From contig JAEWJH010000107.1 in the NCBI GenBank assembly GCA_023386635.1, positions 1 through 62,984 on the forward strand: 62,984 nucleotides of DNA, given 5' to 3'. The translations under genes and the position numbers were made by a program. The stretch's first letter is position 1, and every line of letters starts with the position of its first letter. Below, piece by piece: positions 48,201 to 60,015 of the stretch. Below the pieces are notes generated by a model. It did not search any database. It worked only from the letters and a program-made list of their open reading frames with translations, and had not been told where the DNA came from. Origin of the DNA: Pseudomonadota bacterium. Its GTDB lineage: Bacteria; Pseudomonadota; Alphaproteobacteria; Rhizobiales; Xanthobacteraceae.

Positions 48201-49834
48201 CGTTTCGGCTCGGCTGACGCACCGGAGCGATAGAGCTTATAGGCGATGGAATCCATCAGGGCCTGGAACGATGCGCCGATCACGTTGGCGGAAACGCCGA
48301 CCGTGCTCCAGCGCGCACCGGTCTCGTCGCGGCTTTCGATGGTGACGCGCGTGACCGCCTCGGTGCCGCCGTTGAGAATACGCACGCGGTAGTCGGTAAG
48401 CTCGAGCCCCTTGATGTAGGTCTGGTAGCGGCCAAGATCCTTGCGCAGCGCCTGATCGAGCGCATTGACCGGACCGTTGCCTTCCGCCGCCGAGATCAGC
48501 GTCTCGCCGTCGATCATAACCTTCACCACCGCGAGGCTGACGATCACCCGTTCGCCGGCCGCATTGTCGCGCTGCTCGACATTCACGTCGAACTGCACCA
48601 CGTCGAAATAATCCGGCACGGTGCCGAGCGCGCGATGCGCCAGAAGCGCGAACGACGCATCGGCGGCTTCGTAGGAATAGCCGACGGCCTCGCGCTCCTT
48701 GACCATGTCGAGCAGCCGCCCGACGCGCGGGTCGTCCTTGTCGAGCGCGATGCCGATCTTTTCCAGCTCGGCCAGCACATTCGATTTTCCGGCCTGCTCG
48801 GAAACCAGCACCTTGCGCGCATTGCCGACCGCATCGGGCGGCACATGCTCGTAGGTGGTCGGATCCTTCAGGATCGCCGATGCATGAATGCCTGCCTTGG
48901 TGGCGAAAGCACTGTCGCCGACATACGGCGCATGACGGTTCGGCGCACGGTTGAGCATCTCGTCGAGCTTACGCGACACCATCGGAAGTTGTTTCAACTG
49001 GGCATCGGAGATGCCGATCTCGAAGCGGGCGGCGTAGTCGCTCTTGAGCTTCAGGGTCGGGATCAGCGAGGTGAGATTGGCGTTACCGCAGCGCTCGCCG
49101 AGCCCGTTGAGCGTTCCCTGGATTTGCCGCACGCCGGCCCGCACCGCCGCGAGCGAATTGGCGACGGCCTGCTCGGTGTCATTGTGGGCATGAATGCCGA
49201 GATGATCGCCCGGCACATGCTTGACCACCTCGCCGACGATGCGTTCGACCTCGTGCGGGAGCGTGCCGCCATTGGTGTCGCACAGCACCACCCAGCGCGC
49301 GCCGGCGTCATAGGCTGCCTTCGCGCAGGCCAGCGCGTAATCGGGATTGGCCTTGTAGCCGTCGAAGAAATGCTCGCAGTCGAGCATCACCTCCCGCCCC
49401 TTCGCCTTGGCGGCGCCGAGGCTGTCGCGGATCGAAGCGAGGTTTTCCTCGTTGGTGGTCTCGAGCGCGACTCGGACATGATAGTCCCACGACTTGGCAA
49501 CGAAGCAGATCGCATCGGCGCGCGCGTCGAGCAGCATCGCGAGGCCGGGATCGTTCGATGCCGACCGGCCGGGACGTCGCGTCATACCAAACGCGGTGAA
49601 GGTCGCGCGCATCGGCCGCGGTTCGGCGAAGAACTGCGTGTCGGTCTGATTGGCGCCGGGATAGCCGCCCTCGATGTAATCGATGCCGAGTTCGTCGAGC
49701 ATCGCCGCGATCGCCAGCTTGTCGTGCAACGTGAAGTCGACGCCGTTGGTCTGCGCGCCGTCGCGCAGCGTCGTATCGAACAGATACAGACGCTCTTTGG
49801 TCGTCGCGGACGACGCTGTCGCCATGGCCGTCAC
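48197..49834 (-). CDS. cimA: Citramalate synthase (LeuA-like DRE-TIM enzyme)
   Basis: About 545 aa. The catalytic HMGL-like barrel shows FDTTLRDGAQ, the metal motif HAHNDTEQAVANSLAA and the GTLNGLGERCGNANL block. The C-terminal LeuA dimer domain follows (residues about 400-530). The GERCGNANL form marks the citramalate synthase branch, which makes (R)-citramalate from pyruvate and acetyl-CoA for isoleucine synthesis without threonine. GTG 49834 overlaps the preceding stop by 4 nt (GTGA), in line with the rest of the chain; ATG 49825 is an alternative. Confidence 0.9.
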   Translation of the reverse strand: MTAMATASSATTKERLYLFDTTLRDGAQTNGVDFTLHDKLAIAAMLDELGIDYIEGGYPGANQTDTQFFAEPRPMRATFTAFGMTRRPGRSASNDPGLAMLLDARADAICFVAKSWDYHVRVALETTNEENLASIRDSLGAAKAKGREVMLDCEHFFDGYKANPDYALACAKAAYDAGARWVVLCDTNGGTLPHEVERIVGEVVKHVPGDHLGIHAHNDTEQAVANSLAAVRAGVRQIQGTLNGLGERCGNANLTSLIPTLKLKSDYAARFEIGISDAQLKQLPMVSRKLDEMLNRAPNRHAPYVGDSAFATKAGIHASAILKDPTTYEHVPPDAVGNARKVLVSEQAGKSNVLAELEKIGIALDKDDPRVGRLLDMVKEREAVGYSYEAADASFALLAHRALGTVPDYFDVVQFDVNVEQRDNAAGERVIVSLAVVKVMIDGETLISAAEGNGPVNALDQALRKDLGRYQTYIKGLELTDYRVRILNGGTEAVTRVTIESRDETGARWSTVGVSANVIGASFQALMDSIAYKLYRSGASAEPKR

Positions 49835-49944
49835 AGGATGCCGAACACGTAAAGCGCGAGGCCCACGGCGGCGGCCAGCACGACGAATTTCAGGACGATG
49901 TAATACGCCCAGTGGCGCGGAAATGGCGTGTCGGGTCGCTTCAT
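49831..49944 (-). CDS. 37-residue membrane protein between GNAT and cimA
   Basis: A small ORF reading MKRPDTPFPRHWAYYIVLKF, then a hydrophobic helix ending LYVFGIL. One membrane span with a basic N-terminus. Both ends overlap neighbours by 4 nt: ATGA with the GNAT gene and GTGA with cimA. This perfect packing in a coupled chain is the main reason to accept it as real. Function unknown. Confidence 0.72.
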   Translation of the reverse strand: MKRPDTPFPRHWAYYIVLKFVVLAAAVGLALYVFGIL

Positions 49945-50443
49945 GAATGCTCTCCCGGCGGCGTCAGCGGTTTATGCATGGTGGTGTTCGCCAGCCATTG
50001 GCCGGCGAGCGACACGGTGTTGCGCTGCTGAGGCACAAAACCATGTTTGGCGAAGAAGCCGAGCGCGGTGTCCGACGCATCGGTGGTCAGGCGCGTTGCG
50101 CCGCGCGCCTTTGCCAGCTTCTCGACGGCATCGAGCAGCATCGTCGCGACGCCCGTGCCGGCGGCAGCCGGATGCACGAACAGCATATCGATGTGTTCGG
50201 TTCCGGCGAGCGAAATGAAACCGACCGCCGAGCCGTTCAGCGTGCCGACCAGCGTGAGCTGTTTGCCGAGCCGCGCGGCGAAGCCTTCCATGTCGTCGGC
50301 CGACGAAATCCAGGCATCCTGCTGCGCCGAGCTGTAATCGTCGCCGGTCAATTCCTCGATGCTTGCGCGGAAGATGTCGGCGAGGAACGGCGCGTCCTGC
50401 GGCAGGGACGGCCGCAGCGCCAGTTTCGGATGGGCGCTCGCGC

Positions 50444-50447
<4 letters not shown>
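49941..50447 (-). CDS. GNAT-family N-acetyltransferase
   Basis: 168 aa. GNAT fold with the acetyl-CoA loop region VHPAAAGTGVATMLLDAVEK (form of the R/QxxGxG/A signature), preceded by the beta strand AVGFISLAGTEHIDMLFV. The substrate (amine, protein or antibiotic) cannot be told. It overlaps cysS by 4 nt (ATGA) upstream and the 37-aa gene by 4 nt downstream. Confidence 0.88.
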
Positions 50448-52039
<1,592 letters not shown>

Positions 52040-52343
52040 CGGATAACCTGAGCCCCGCCGGCCCGGCGTCCGTTTTAACTCGATTCGAGAAAAGACGGCC
52101 GCAGCCAGCGATGGCGCTAGCTGATAATGAGCGGGCAAATGCCGCAAATGAGGTCGGGGCCGTTCACGGGCGGCAGAATGGGCAAGTCGGCCCATCACGT
52201 CAAGGGATACGGCCTTAAAGGGGCGTCGCCGGTCACGGCGGACCAGCCGCCCGAAGCCCGCGAAACGCGGTTAACGCGACCTTAGCCTTTGTCCCCCATG
52301 ATCCGCGCCCGGTCGATCTTTCCGTTCAGCCATTGGGTGCTTC
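52040..52343. other. Gene-free stretch between cysS and the secreted protein
   Basis: 304 nt between divergent genes, presumably holding both promoters. I see no strong promoter pair, repeat or terminator, and no EcfG-type site. An in-frame extension of cysS over part of it is Arg/His-rich and not credible as protein. Confidence 0.5.
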
Positions 52344-52658
52344 ATGCGCGGTGTGTTTGCAGTCGCGTCGGCGTTGGTGGTGTTGGTTTTCGCGGTCCCG
52401 GCCAAGGCCGACCGCCGCCTGTTCATCGTCGCCAACAATGCCGACGGCTATGGGGTCGACCGATGCCTGGCCAGCGGCGAATCATGCGGCACGGCCGCCG
52501 CGACCTCCTTCTGCCGCGCGCGCGAATACAAGACCGCTCAATCGTTCCGGAAGGTCGATCGCGACGACATCACCGGCGCGATCCCCACGGAAGGCACCAC
52601 CGGCACCTGCAAAGCGGGCCTTTGCGACAATTTCGTCGCCATCGAGTGCACCCGTTAG
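52344..52658 (+). CDS. Small exported Cys-containing protein
   Basis: 104 aa. Signal peptide MRGVFAVASALVVLVFAVPA (cut near AKADR), then FIVANNADGYGVDRCLASGE and five mature Cys (DRCLAS, ESCGTA, SFCRAR, TCKAGLCDN, IECTR; six if both in TCKAGLC are counted). The pattern suggests a disulfide-stabilised periplasmic protein, often annotated as hypothetical in this order. Function unknown. The sensor kinase starts 113 nt later on the same strand. Confidence 0.78.
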   Translation: MRGVFAVASALVVLVFAVPAKADRRLFIVANNADGYGVDRCLASGESCGTAAATSFCRAREYKTAQSFRKVDRDDITGAIPTEGTTGTCKAGLCDNFVAIECTR

Positions 52659-52771
52659 GCTCTTCCACCTTCCTCTCGGTTGAGTTGAATACCGGTTACC
52701 GGTACCAATAAGGGTGGCCTGCAGAAGGCGGCGCCTGGCCGCTCGACGTCTCGCCAGGAAGCCCGCCGACA

Positions 52772-54976
<2,205 letters not shown>

Positions 54977-54983
54977 CGCCCCT

Positions 54984-55187
54984 TCAGCCGCCAGCCTCTG
55001 CCTGCTTGGCCAGGGCCACGGCCTCCCGCAGCACGTCAATATCGCCAATATGATTGGCGAGGATCATCACCAGCCGCGTGTCGAGCGCCGCGGCCTGGTC
55101 TTGCGACAGCCCCCGTCGTGCCTCGACCAGCGTGAGATAAGCCGCATCGGGATTGGCAAACCGCGTCTCGGTCAGCAGCCGCGCCAT
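54984..55187 (-). CDS. DUF2783-family protein
   Basis: 67 aa, all helical, no signal: LTETRFANPDAAYLTLVEAR, GLSQDQAAALDTRLVMILAN, HIGDIDVLREAVALAK. DUF2783 proteins are usually encoded right next to a FAD-dependent aromatic monooxygenase, and one lies 0.6 kb away (55778-57397) on the same strand, with a copper-type protein gene between them. It may be a small partner of that enzyme. ATG 55187 gives the family length. Confidence 0.8.
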   Translation of the reverse strand: MARLLTETRFANPDAAYLTLVEARRGLSQDQAAALDTRLVMILANHIGDIDVLREAVALAKQAEAGG

Positions 55188-55343
55188 ATCGTCATCCTCT
55201 GCCGTCGGGAACCGCACCTTACGAATGCGCATCGAGAAATGGAACCGCATCTATCGTGGCGGCCATCATCGTGTCGCGGGAGCGTTTGAGAACGTCGTGT
55301 GTTGGCACCGGAAACCAAATCACTTTTTCTCCGGGAGGCTTTG

Positions 55344-55763
55344 ATGACGGCTGCCGCTGTACGGACGATGTACCGCACACATCCCGACCACCCGCCCCAT
55401 ACCGACGTCATGAGTCGCTGTATCGCGGCCTGCTTCGATTGCGTACAGGCGTGCTCCACCTGTGCCGATGCCTGTTTGTCGGAACGGAACCTGAGCAATC
55501 TGGTGAGTTGCATCCGGCTCGATCTGGACTGCGCCGCCGCCTGCGCCGCCACCGGCAGCATCGTCACCCGCGCCAACAAGGCCGGAAACCGACAGCCGCT
55601 GGAGGCGCAGCTCACCACCTGCATCGCCTTCTGCCGGGCGTGTGCACGTGAATGTTCCAACCACGCCGCCATGCACAAACATTGCAAGGTGTGCATGGAT
55701 GCCTGCAACGCCTGCATCGAAGCTTGCGACGCGATGCTTAACTCGCTGCGCATGCCGGCCTGA
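55344..55763 (+). CDS. Four-helix-bundle copper storage-type protein (DUF326/Csp-like)
   Basis: 139 aa with 18 cysteines at helix-spaced intervals (CIAACFDCVQACSTCADAC, CIAFCRACARECSN, CKVCMDACNACIEACD) and several His/Met. This is the Csp pattern: a four-helix bundle whose Cys-lined core binds many Cu(I) ions. No signal peptide is seen, so it belongs to the cytosolic (Csp3-like) kind. GAGG 6 nt before ATG 55344 sets the start. It is read against its neighbours and stands between a DUF2783 gene and the monooxygenase it normally goes with, which suggests later entry. Confidence 0.88.
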   Translation: MTAAAVRTMYRTHPDHPPHTDVMSRCIAACFDCVQACSTCADACLSERNLSNLVSCIRLDLDCAAACAATGSIVTRANKAGNRQPLEAQLTTCIAFCRACARECSNHAAMHKHCKVCMDACNACIEACDAMLNSLRMPA

Positions 55764-55777
55764 GAGCCGGCAGCGGT

Positions 55778-57397
55778 TCAAATCCGGGCCAGCGCGCGGT
55801 CGCGTGCGCCCCTGATTTTGCCGGCGTCCGCGTGGCGCCAGCGGCCGGCAAGATGCTGATCCGGGCGCACGAGATAGGCCGCGCCCGGCGTGGCGTCAAA
55901 GCGTTCGCGGAACAAGTCCGCGTCATCCGCCAGGTCGCCGCCGATCACCACCGGCGTGATATCGGGCGGTAAGTCCCGCGGTGGCTCCCCGCCGCTCATA
56001 AGCAGGACGAATCCTGCCGGCAATTGCCGCAGCAGGAAATCCGCGTCTTCGTAGGAACCCTCCTTGGCGGTTGTAACAGGCACATCGGGGATGGGCGCTC
56101 CCAGACGCGCCGAGCCGGCGAACGCGGTTTCGTCCGGCGTATTCAGCGGCGTATCGTAAACCGTCGCGACCGACAGGCGCCCGGAATTGACCATCCGCCG
56201 CGCGAAGTCCGCATGCGGCGCCAGACTGAGGATGGCGTTGCGTAAATCACGCTCCGCAGGAGAGCGAGGCGCGATGAAATCGGTCGAGCGCGTCGAGTGG
56301 CCGATATTCTCGTCGGCCGCCTGCGTTCGCTCGTCGTTGTAGCTGTCGATCAAACGCGCATCGGCAGTTCCAGCGAGCACAGCGGCGAGCTTCCAGCCGA
56401 GATTGTCCGCGTCCTGAATGCCCGAGTTCGCGCCGCGCGCGCCGAACGGCGAAAGCTGGTGGGCACTATCGCCTATGAAGATCACGCGGTCATGGACGAA
56501 ACGCTCGATGCGGCGGCAATTGAACCGATAGATGGAAATCCAGTCGACGTCGAAGTCGCGGCCGTCGAGCACTCGCCGGATGCGCGGCAGATACCGCTCC
56601 GGCTTGAGTTCTTCTTCGACGTCAGCGTCAGCGCCAAGCTGCAGATCGACCCGCCAGCAATCGTCCGGCTGGCGATGCAGGAGCGCCGATTGTCCGCTGT
56701 GGAACGGCGGATCGAACCAGAAACGCCGCTCGGTCGGAATATCGTCGGCGTGCATGTGCACATCGACGATCAGGAATTTCTCTTCGAATGTATGGCCGGC
56801 GAATGTCAGCCCGAGCATGTCGCGCAACGCCGAGCGTGCGCCATCGGCCGCGATTACCCAGTCCGCGTCGAGGCTGTAAGCTCCCTCAGGCGTGTCCACC
56901 GTCAGGCGGACGCCGTCGTTACGCCGCTCCAGCGCCGTGACCTTGTTCTTCCAGCGCAGGTCAATCGCCGCGGTCTGCTGCGCACGCTCGACCAGAATGT
57001 GCTCGACGTGAAACTGCTGGAGATTGATGAAGGCCGGCATCTTGTGGCCGTCTTCCGGCAACAGGTCGAAGGAATAGACCTGCTCGTCGCCGAGAAAGAC
57101 CTTGCCGAGTTTCCAGGTGACGCCGCGCGCCACCATCTCCTCGCCGATGCCGAGACGATCCCAGATTTCGAGCGTGCGCTTGGCCCAGCAGATGCCTCGC
57201 GAGCCATCGCCGATCCGGTCGGAATCGTCGAGCACGACCACCGCGACACCACGCGAGGCGAGATCGAGCGCGGCGGTGAGACCGACCGGCCCGGCGCCGA
57301 CGATCACCACCGGATGCCGCGCCGCCGCCCGCGCGTCCTGATCGCGCGAGCGGCGGTACTGATACGTGTAGAGTGCCTTGCGTTGCGGTCCGGTCAT
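55778..57397 (-). CDS. FAD-dependent aromatic-ring hydroxylase (PheA/TfdB/MhpA type)
   Basis: 539 aa. FAD-binding GxGxxG motif VVIVGAGPVGLTAALDLASR, DG motif WVIAADGARSALRDMLGL, and the ribityl-binding VIFIGDSAHQLSPFGARGAN, followed by the thioredoxin-like C-terminal part of this family. Group A flavin monooxygenases hydroxylate phenolic acids with NAD(P)H. It lies in a homogentisate run (hmgA, fumarylacetoacetase, MarR) and might make homogentisate from 3-hydroxyphenylacetate or a like substrate; this is inference. Start is ATG 57397. Confidence 0.88.
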   Translation of the reverse strand: MTGPQRKALYTYQYRRSRDQDARAAARHPVVIVGAGPVGLTAALDLASRGVAVVVLDDSDRIGDGSRGICWAKRTLEIWDRLGIGEEMVARGVTWKLGKVFLGDEQVYSFDLLPEDGHKMPAFINLQQFHVEHILVERAQQTAAIDLRWKNKVTALERRNDGVRLTVDTPEGAYSLDADWVIAADGARSALRDMLGLTFAGHTFEEKFLIVDVHMHADDIPTERRFWFDPPFHSGQSALLHRQPDDCWRVDLQLGADADVEEELKPERYLPRIRRVLDGRDFDVDWISIYRFNCRRIERFVHDRVIFIGDSAHQLSPFGARGANSGIQDADNLGWKLAAVLAGTADARLIDSYNDERTQAADENIGHSTRSTDFIAPRSPAERDLRNAILSLAPHADFARRMVNSGRLSVATVYDTPLNTPDETAFAGSARLGAPIPDVPVTTAKEGSYEDADFLLRQLPAGFVLLMSGGEPPRDLPPDITPVVIGGDLADDADLFRERFDATPGAAYLVRPDQHLAGRWRHADAGKIRGARDRALARI

Positions 57398-57437
57398 GCT
57401 GTTCCGCGCAGATAACGACGACCGGACGACGGTCCGG

Positions 57438-57899
57438 TCAGAACTCCCGGCTCATCCGCTGGTCGATCGAATAATCGCCTGCGCCGCGGATCAGGAACAC
57501 GAAGCTGACCGCCAGCAGCAGCCAGGAATATTCCGAACCGCCAGCGGTCCAGAAGAACCCCTTGGCCGAGGTGAACCAGACGGCGTTGAGCATGAAGATG
57601 AACACGAAGAACGACGCAGCGCGCGTGAACAAACCCAACACGAGGCAGATGCCGCCGACGATTTCCGTCAGCGCGACGATCGTCACCCACATGGCGCCCG
57701 GCCGGTAGCCGATGCTTTCGAAGATCTGGGTAAAGCGGGCGAAGCCGGCGCCGCCAAACCAGCCGAACAGCTTTTGGCAGCCGTGCGGAATGAGAATGAT
57801 GCCGAGCGCCACCCGCAACAGCGGCAGCGCGATCGGTGAAAGTCCCGCATAGATCGGCGCCAATGCGGGAATGAAAAGCCGAGATCGTTCCGTAGCCAT
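57438..57899 (-). CDS. DoxX-family membrane protein
   Basis: 153 aa with four membrane spans. DoxX marks: LLRVALGIILIPHGCQKLFG at the start, LTEIVGGICLVLGLFTRAAS in the middle, and the aromatic-rich KGFFWTAGGSEYSWLLLAV at the end. Such proteins occur with oxidoreductases and may help in redox protection or quinone-linked steps. It lies between the FAD monooxygenase and MBL genes on the same strand. G-rich sequence before ATG 57899 supports the start. Confidence 0.87.
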   Translation of the reverse strand: MATERSRLFIPALAPIYAGLSPIALPLLRVALGIILIPHGCQKLFGWFGGAGFARFTQIFESIGYRPGAMWVTIVALTEIVGGICLVLGLFTRAASFFVFIFMLNAVWFTSAKGFFWTAGGSEYSWLLLAVSFVFLIRGAGDYSIDQRMSREF

Positions 57900-58008
57900 C
57901 CTTGCCCCCTTTAAGGCCGCTCTTCCGGCGGCCATGGCTCAAGGCTAGCATAGCGACAACCCTCCGCAATTCCGGACCGGCGCCGGATGCACCGGTTTTA
58001 TGCGCCAT

Positions 58009-58962
58009 TCATCCCTGCAGCGCCGCCCACATGTCGCGGTCGCGCTGGGCCGTCCAGATCTGCGGCCATTCGATGCCTTTGGCTTCGTCATAGGCCCGCG
58101 AGACATTGAACGGCATGCAGTGTTCATAGATCGCATAGGACGAGAACTTCGGGTCCATCGCCGCCTTGGTGGCATCGAACGTCTCTTTCAAGGAGCGGCC
58201 CTTGGCGACCTGTTCGCTGACAATCCCGTAAAGCGTCGTCAGGAATTCGCTGGTCGAGGCGATACCCTCAGCCACCTGTGTCGCATTGGTGAGCGCCGCG
58301 CCGCGTCCCGGCACGAGCGCCCGAGGCTTCATCTCGGCGAGAATATCCAGCGTGCCCGGCCAGTCGCTGAAATGCGCGTCGCCGCAATAGCAGGCCGAAT
58401 GATATTCGACGAGATCGCCGGAGAAGACGACGTTAGCGTCGGGAACGAGCGCAATCACGTCGCCGGCGGTGTGCCCACGGCCGATATGCATGATGCGGAC
58501 CTCCCGTTTGCCGAGCCAGACCGACATCTGGTCGGGAAACGTAACGGTCGGCCAAGTCAGGCCGGGAATGGTCTCAACGTCACGGAACAGGCGCGGAAAC
58601 CGGCCGATCTCGGAATCCATGTCCTGCTGGCCGCGCTCCACGATCATGGCCCGCGCGGTATCGGAGCAGATAATTTCGGCGCCTGTGTAAGCCGATGCTC
58701 CGAGCACGCGCACCGCGTGATAATGCGACAGGAGCACATATTTGATCGGCTTGTCGGTCACCTTGGCGACGCGCGCGATCACGTCCTGCGCCATCGCCGG
58801 CGTCGCCTGCGCGTCCACGACCATGACGCCATCATCGCCGACGATGATGCCGGAGTTTGGGTCGCCTTCGGCCGTATAGGCATAAAGCCCTTCGCCGAGT
58901 TGATCGAACGAGACCTTCTTCTCGGTCAGGTCGGCGGTCGAAGCGAAACCTTTGGCGGCCAT
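58009..58962 (-). CDS. Metallo-beta-lactamase-fold protein with an altered metal motif
   Basis: 317 aa. MBL fold seen in GEGLYAYTAEGDPNSGIIVG, VMVVDAQATPAMAQDV, GRGHTAGDVIALVPDANVVFSGD. The usual HxHxDH motif reads LSHYHAVRVLGAS: the first two His are kept, but Asp and the third His are replaced by Val and Arg. So the second metal site should be missing or changed, although the later His (GRGHTAGD) and Asp (FSGD) remain. It lies in the homogentisate run; a hydrolase role on a pathway thioester or lactone is possible but unproven. Confidence 0.85.
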   Translation of the reverse strand: MAAKGFASTADLTEKKVSFDQLGEGLYAYTAEGDPNSGIIVGDDGVMVVDAQATPAMAQDVIARVAKVTDKPIKYVLLSHYHAVRVLGASAYTGAEIICSDTARAMIVERGQQDMDSEIGRFPRLFRDVETIPGLTWPTVTFPDQMSVWLGKREVRIMHIGRGHTAGDVIALVPDANVVFSGDLVEYHSACYCGDAHFSDWPGTLDILAEMKPRALVPGRGAALTNATQVAEGIASTSEFLTTLYGIVSEQVAKGRSLKETFDATKAAMDPKFSSYAIYEHCMPFNVSRAYDEAKGIEWPQIWTAQRDRDMWAALQG

Positions 58963-58988
58963 GACGTCACCCCAACAATAGAACCTGT

Positions 58989-60005
58989 TTAACCGCGCCG
59001 ATACGGCACCACGGTCTGCTCGATCGCACCGAAGATCGAGCGACCCTGATCGTCCTGCATGTCGATGGTCACGCGATCACCGAATTTCAGAAACTCGGTC
59101 GTCGGCTTGCCGTTCCGGATGGTTTCGACGGTACGCTGCTCGGCGATGCAGGAATAGCCCAACCCGCCCTGCGCCACCGGCAGTCCCGGGCCGCCATCGG
59201 CCGCCCGGTTGGAGATCGTGCCGGCGCCGAGGATCGTTCCCGCCGACAGCGCGCGCGTGCGCGCCGCATGCATCACGAGGGTCGGGAAATCGAACGTCAT
59301 GTCGTCGCTCGCCACCGGCTTGCCGAACGGCTGACCGTTGATGAAGGTGAGGATCGGCCGGTTCACCTTGGCGCCGTCGAAGAACGCGCCGAGTTCGTCC
59401 GGCGTCACCGCTGTCGGCGTGAAAGCAGACGACGGTTTCGATTGCAGGAAGCCGAAGCCCTTGGCGATCTCGCCCGGGATGACGTTGCGCAGCGACACGT
59501 CATTGACCAGCATGATCAGGCGAATGGCGCGCGTCGCTTCCTCCCGCGTCGGCGCCATCGGCACGTCGCCGAGCACGACGACGAGTTCGCCCTCGAGATC
59601 GACACCCCACGCCTCGTCGGCGACGGCGATCGGATCGCGCGGCCCGAGCATCACGTCGGAACCACCCTGATACATCAGCGGGTCGGTCCAGAACGAGGCG
59701 GGGACTTCCGCGCCGCGCGCCTTGCGCACCAGCGCGACATGGTTGACGTAAGCCGATCCATCGAGCCACGCGAAGGCGCGTGGCAGCGGCGCCGCGCATT
59801 GCGCGGGGTCGAATGCCGATGCGTCGGCCTTGCCGGCTTCCAGTTGCTGCGACAATTCCGCCAGCCGCGGCGCGGCGCGATCCCAGTCGTCGAGCGCAGC
59901 CTGCAGGGTCGGAGCGATCGACGCCGCGGACGCGCAGCGCGTCAGATCGCGCGACACGACCACCAGGCGCCCGTCACGCCCGCCTTTGAGAGATGCCAGT
60001 TTCAT
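58989..60005 (-). CDS. Fumarylacetoacetase, bacterial FahA-type
   Basis: 338 aa FAH-superfamily protein. Visible family parts: LDGSAYVNHVALVRKARGAE, QGGSDVMLGPRDPI, acidic metal run GVDLEGELVVVLGDV, LVNDVSLRNVIPGE and GTISNR. Its place 10 nt after hmgA makes it the enzyme that splits fumarylacetoacetate to fumarate and acetoacetate. It is a different branch of the superfamily from the FAH protein at 8300-9235. A maleylacetoacetate isomerase gene is not present in the window. Confidence 0.9.
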   Translation of the reverse strand: MKLASLKGGRDGRLVVVSRDLTRCASAASIAPTLQAALDDWDRAAPRLAELSQQLEAGKADASAFDPAQCAAPLPRAFAWLDGSAYVNHVALVRKARGAEVPASFWTDPLMYQGGSDVMLGPRDPIAVADEAWGVDLEGELVVVLGDVPMAPTREEATRAIRLIMLVNDVSLRNVIPGEIAKGFGFLQSKPSSAFTPTAVTPDELGAFFDGAKVNRPILTFINGQPFGKPVASDDMTFDFPTLVMHAARTRALSAGTILGAGTISNRAADGGPGLPVAQGGLGYSCIAEQRTVETIRNGKPTTEFLKFGDRVTIDMQDDQGRSIFGAIEQTVVPYRRG

Positions 60006-60015
60006 ATCATTCCTT

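Noticed and set aside
55201..55261. Two GGAAC boxes (55208 and 55241) as EcfG-type promoters of the copper-storage-type gene
   Set aside because: Neither has CGTT or a one-base variant at 16-17 nt.
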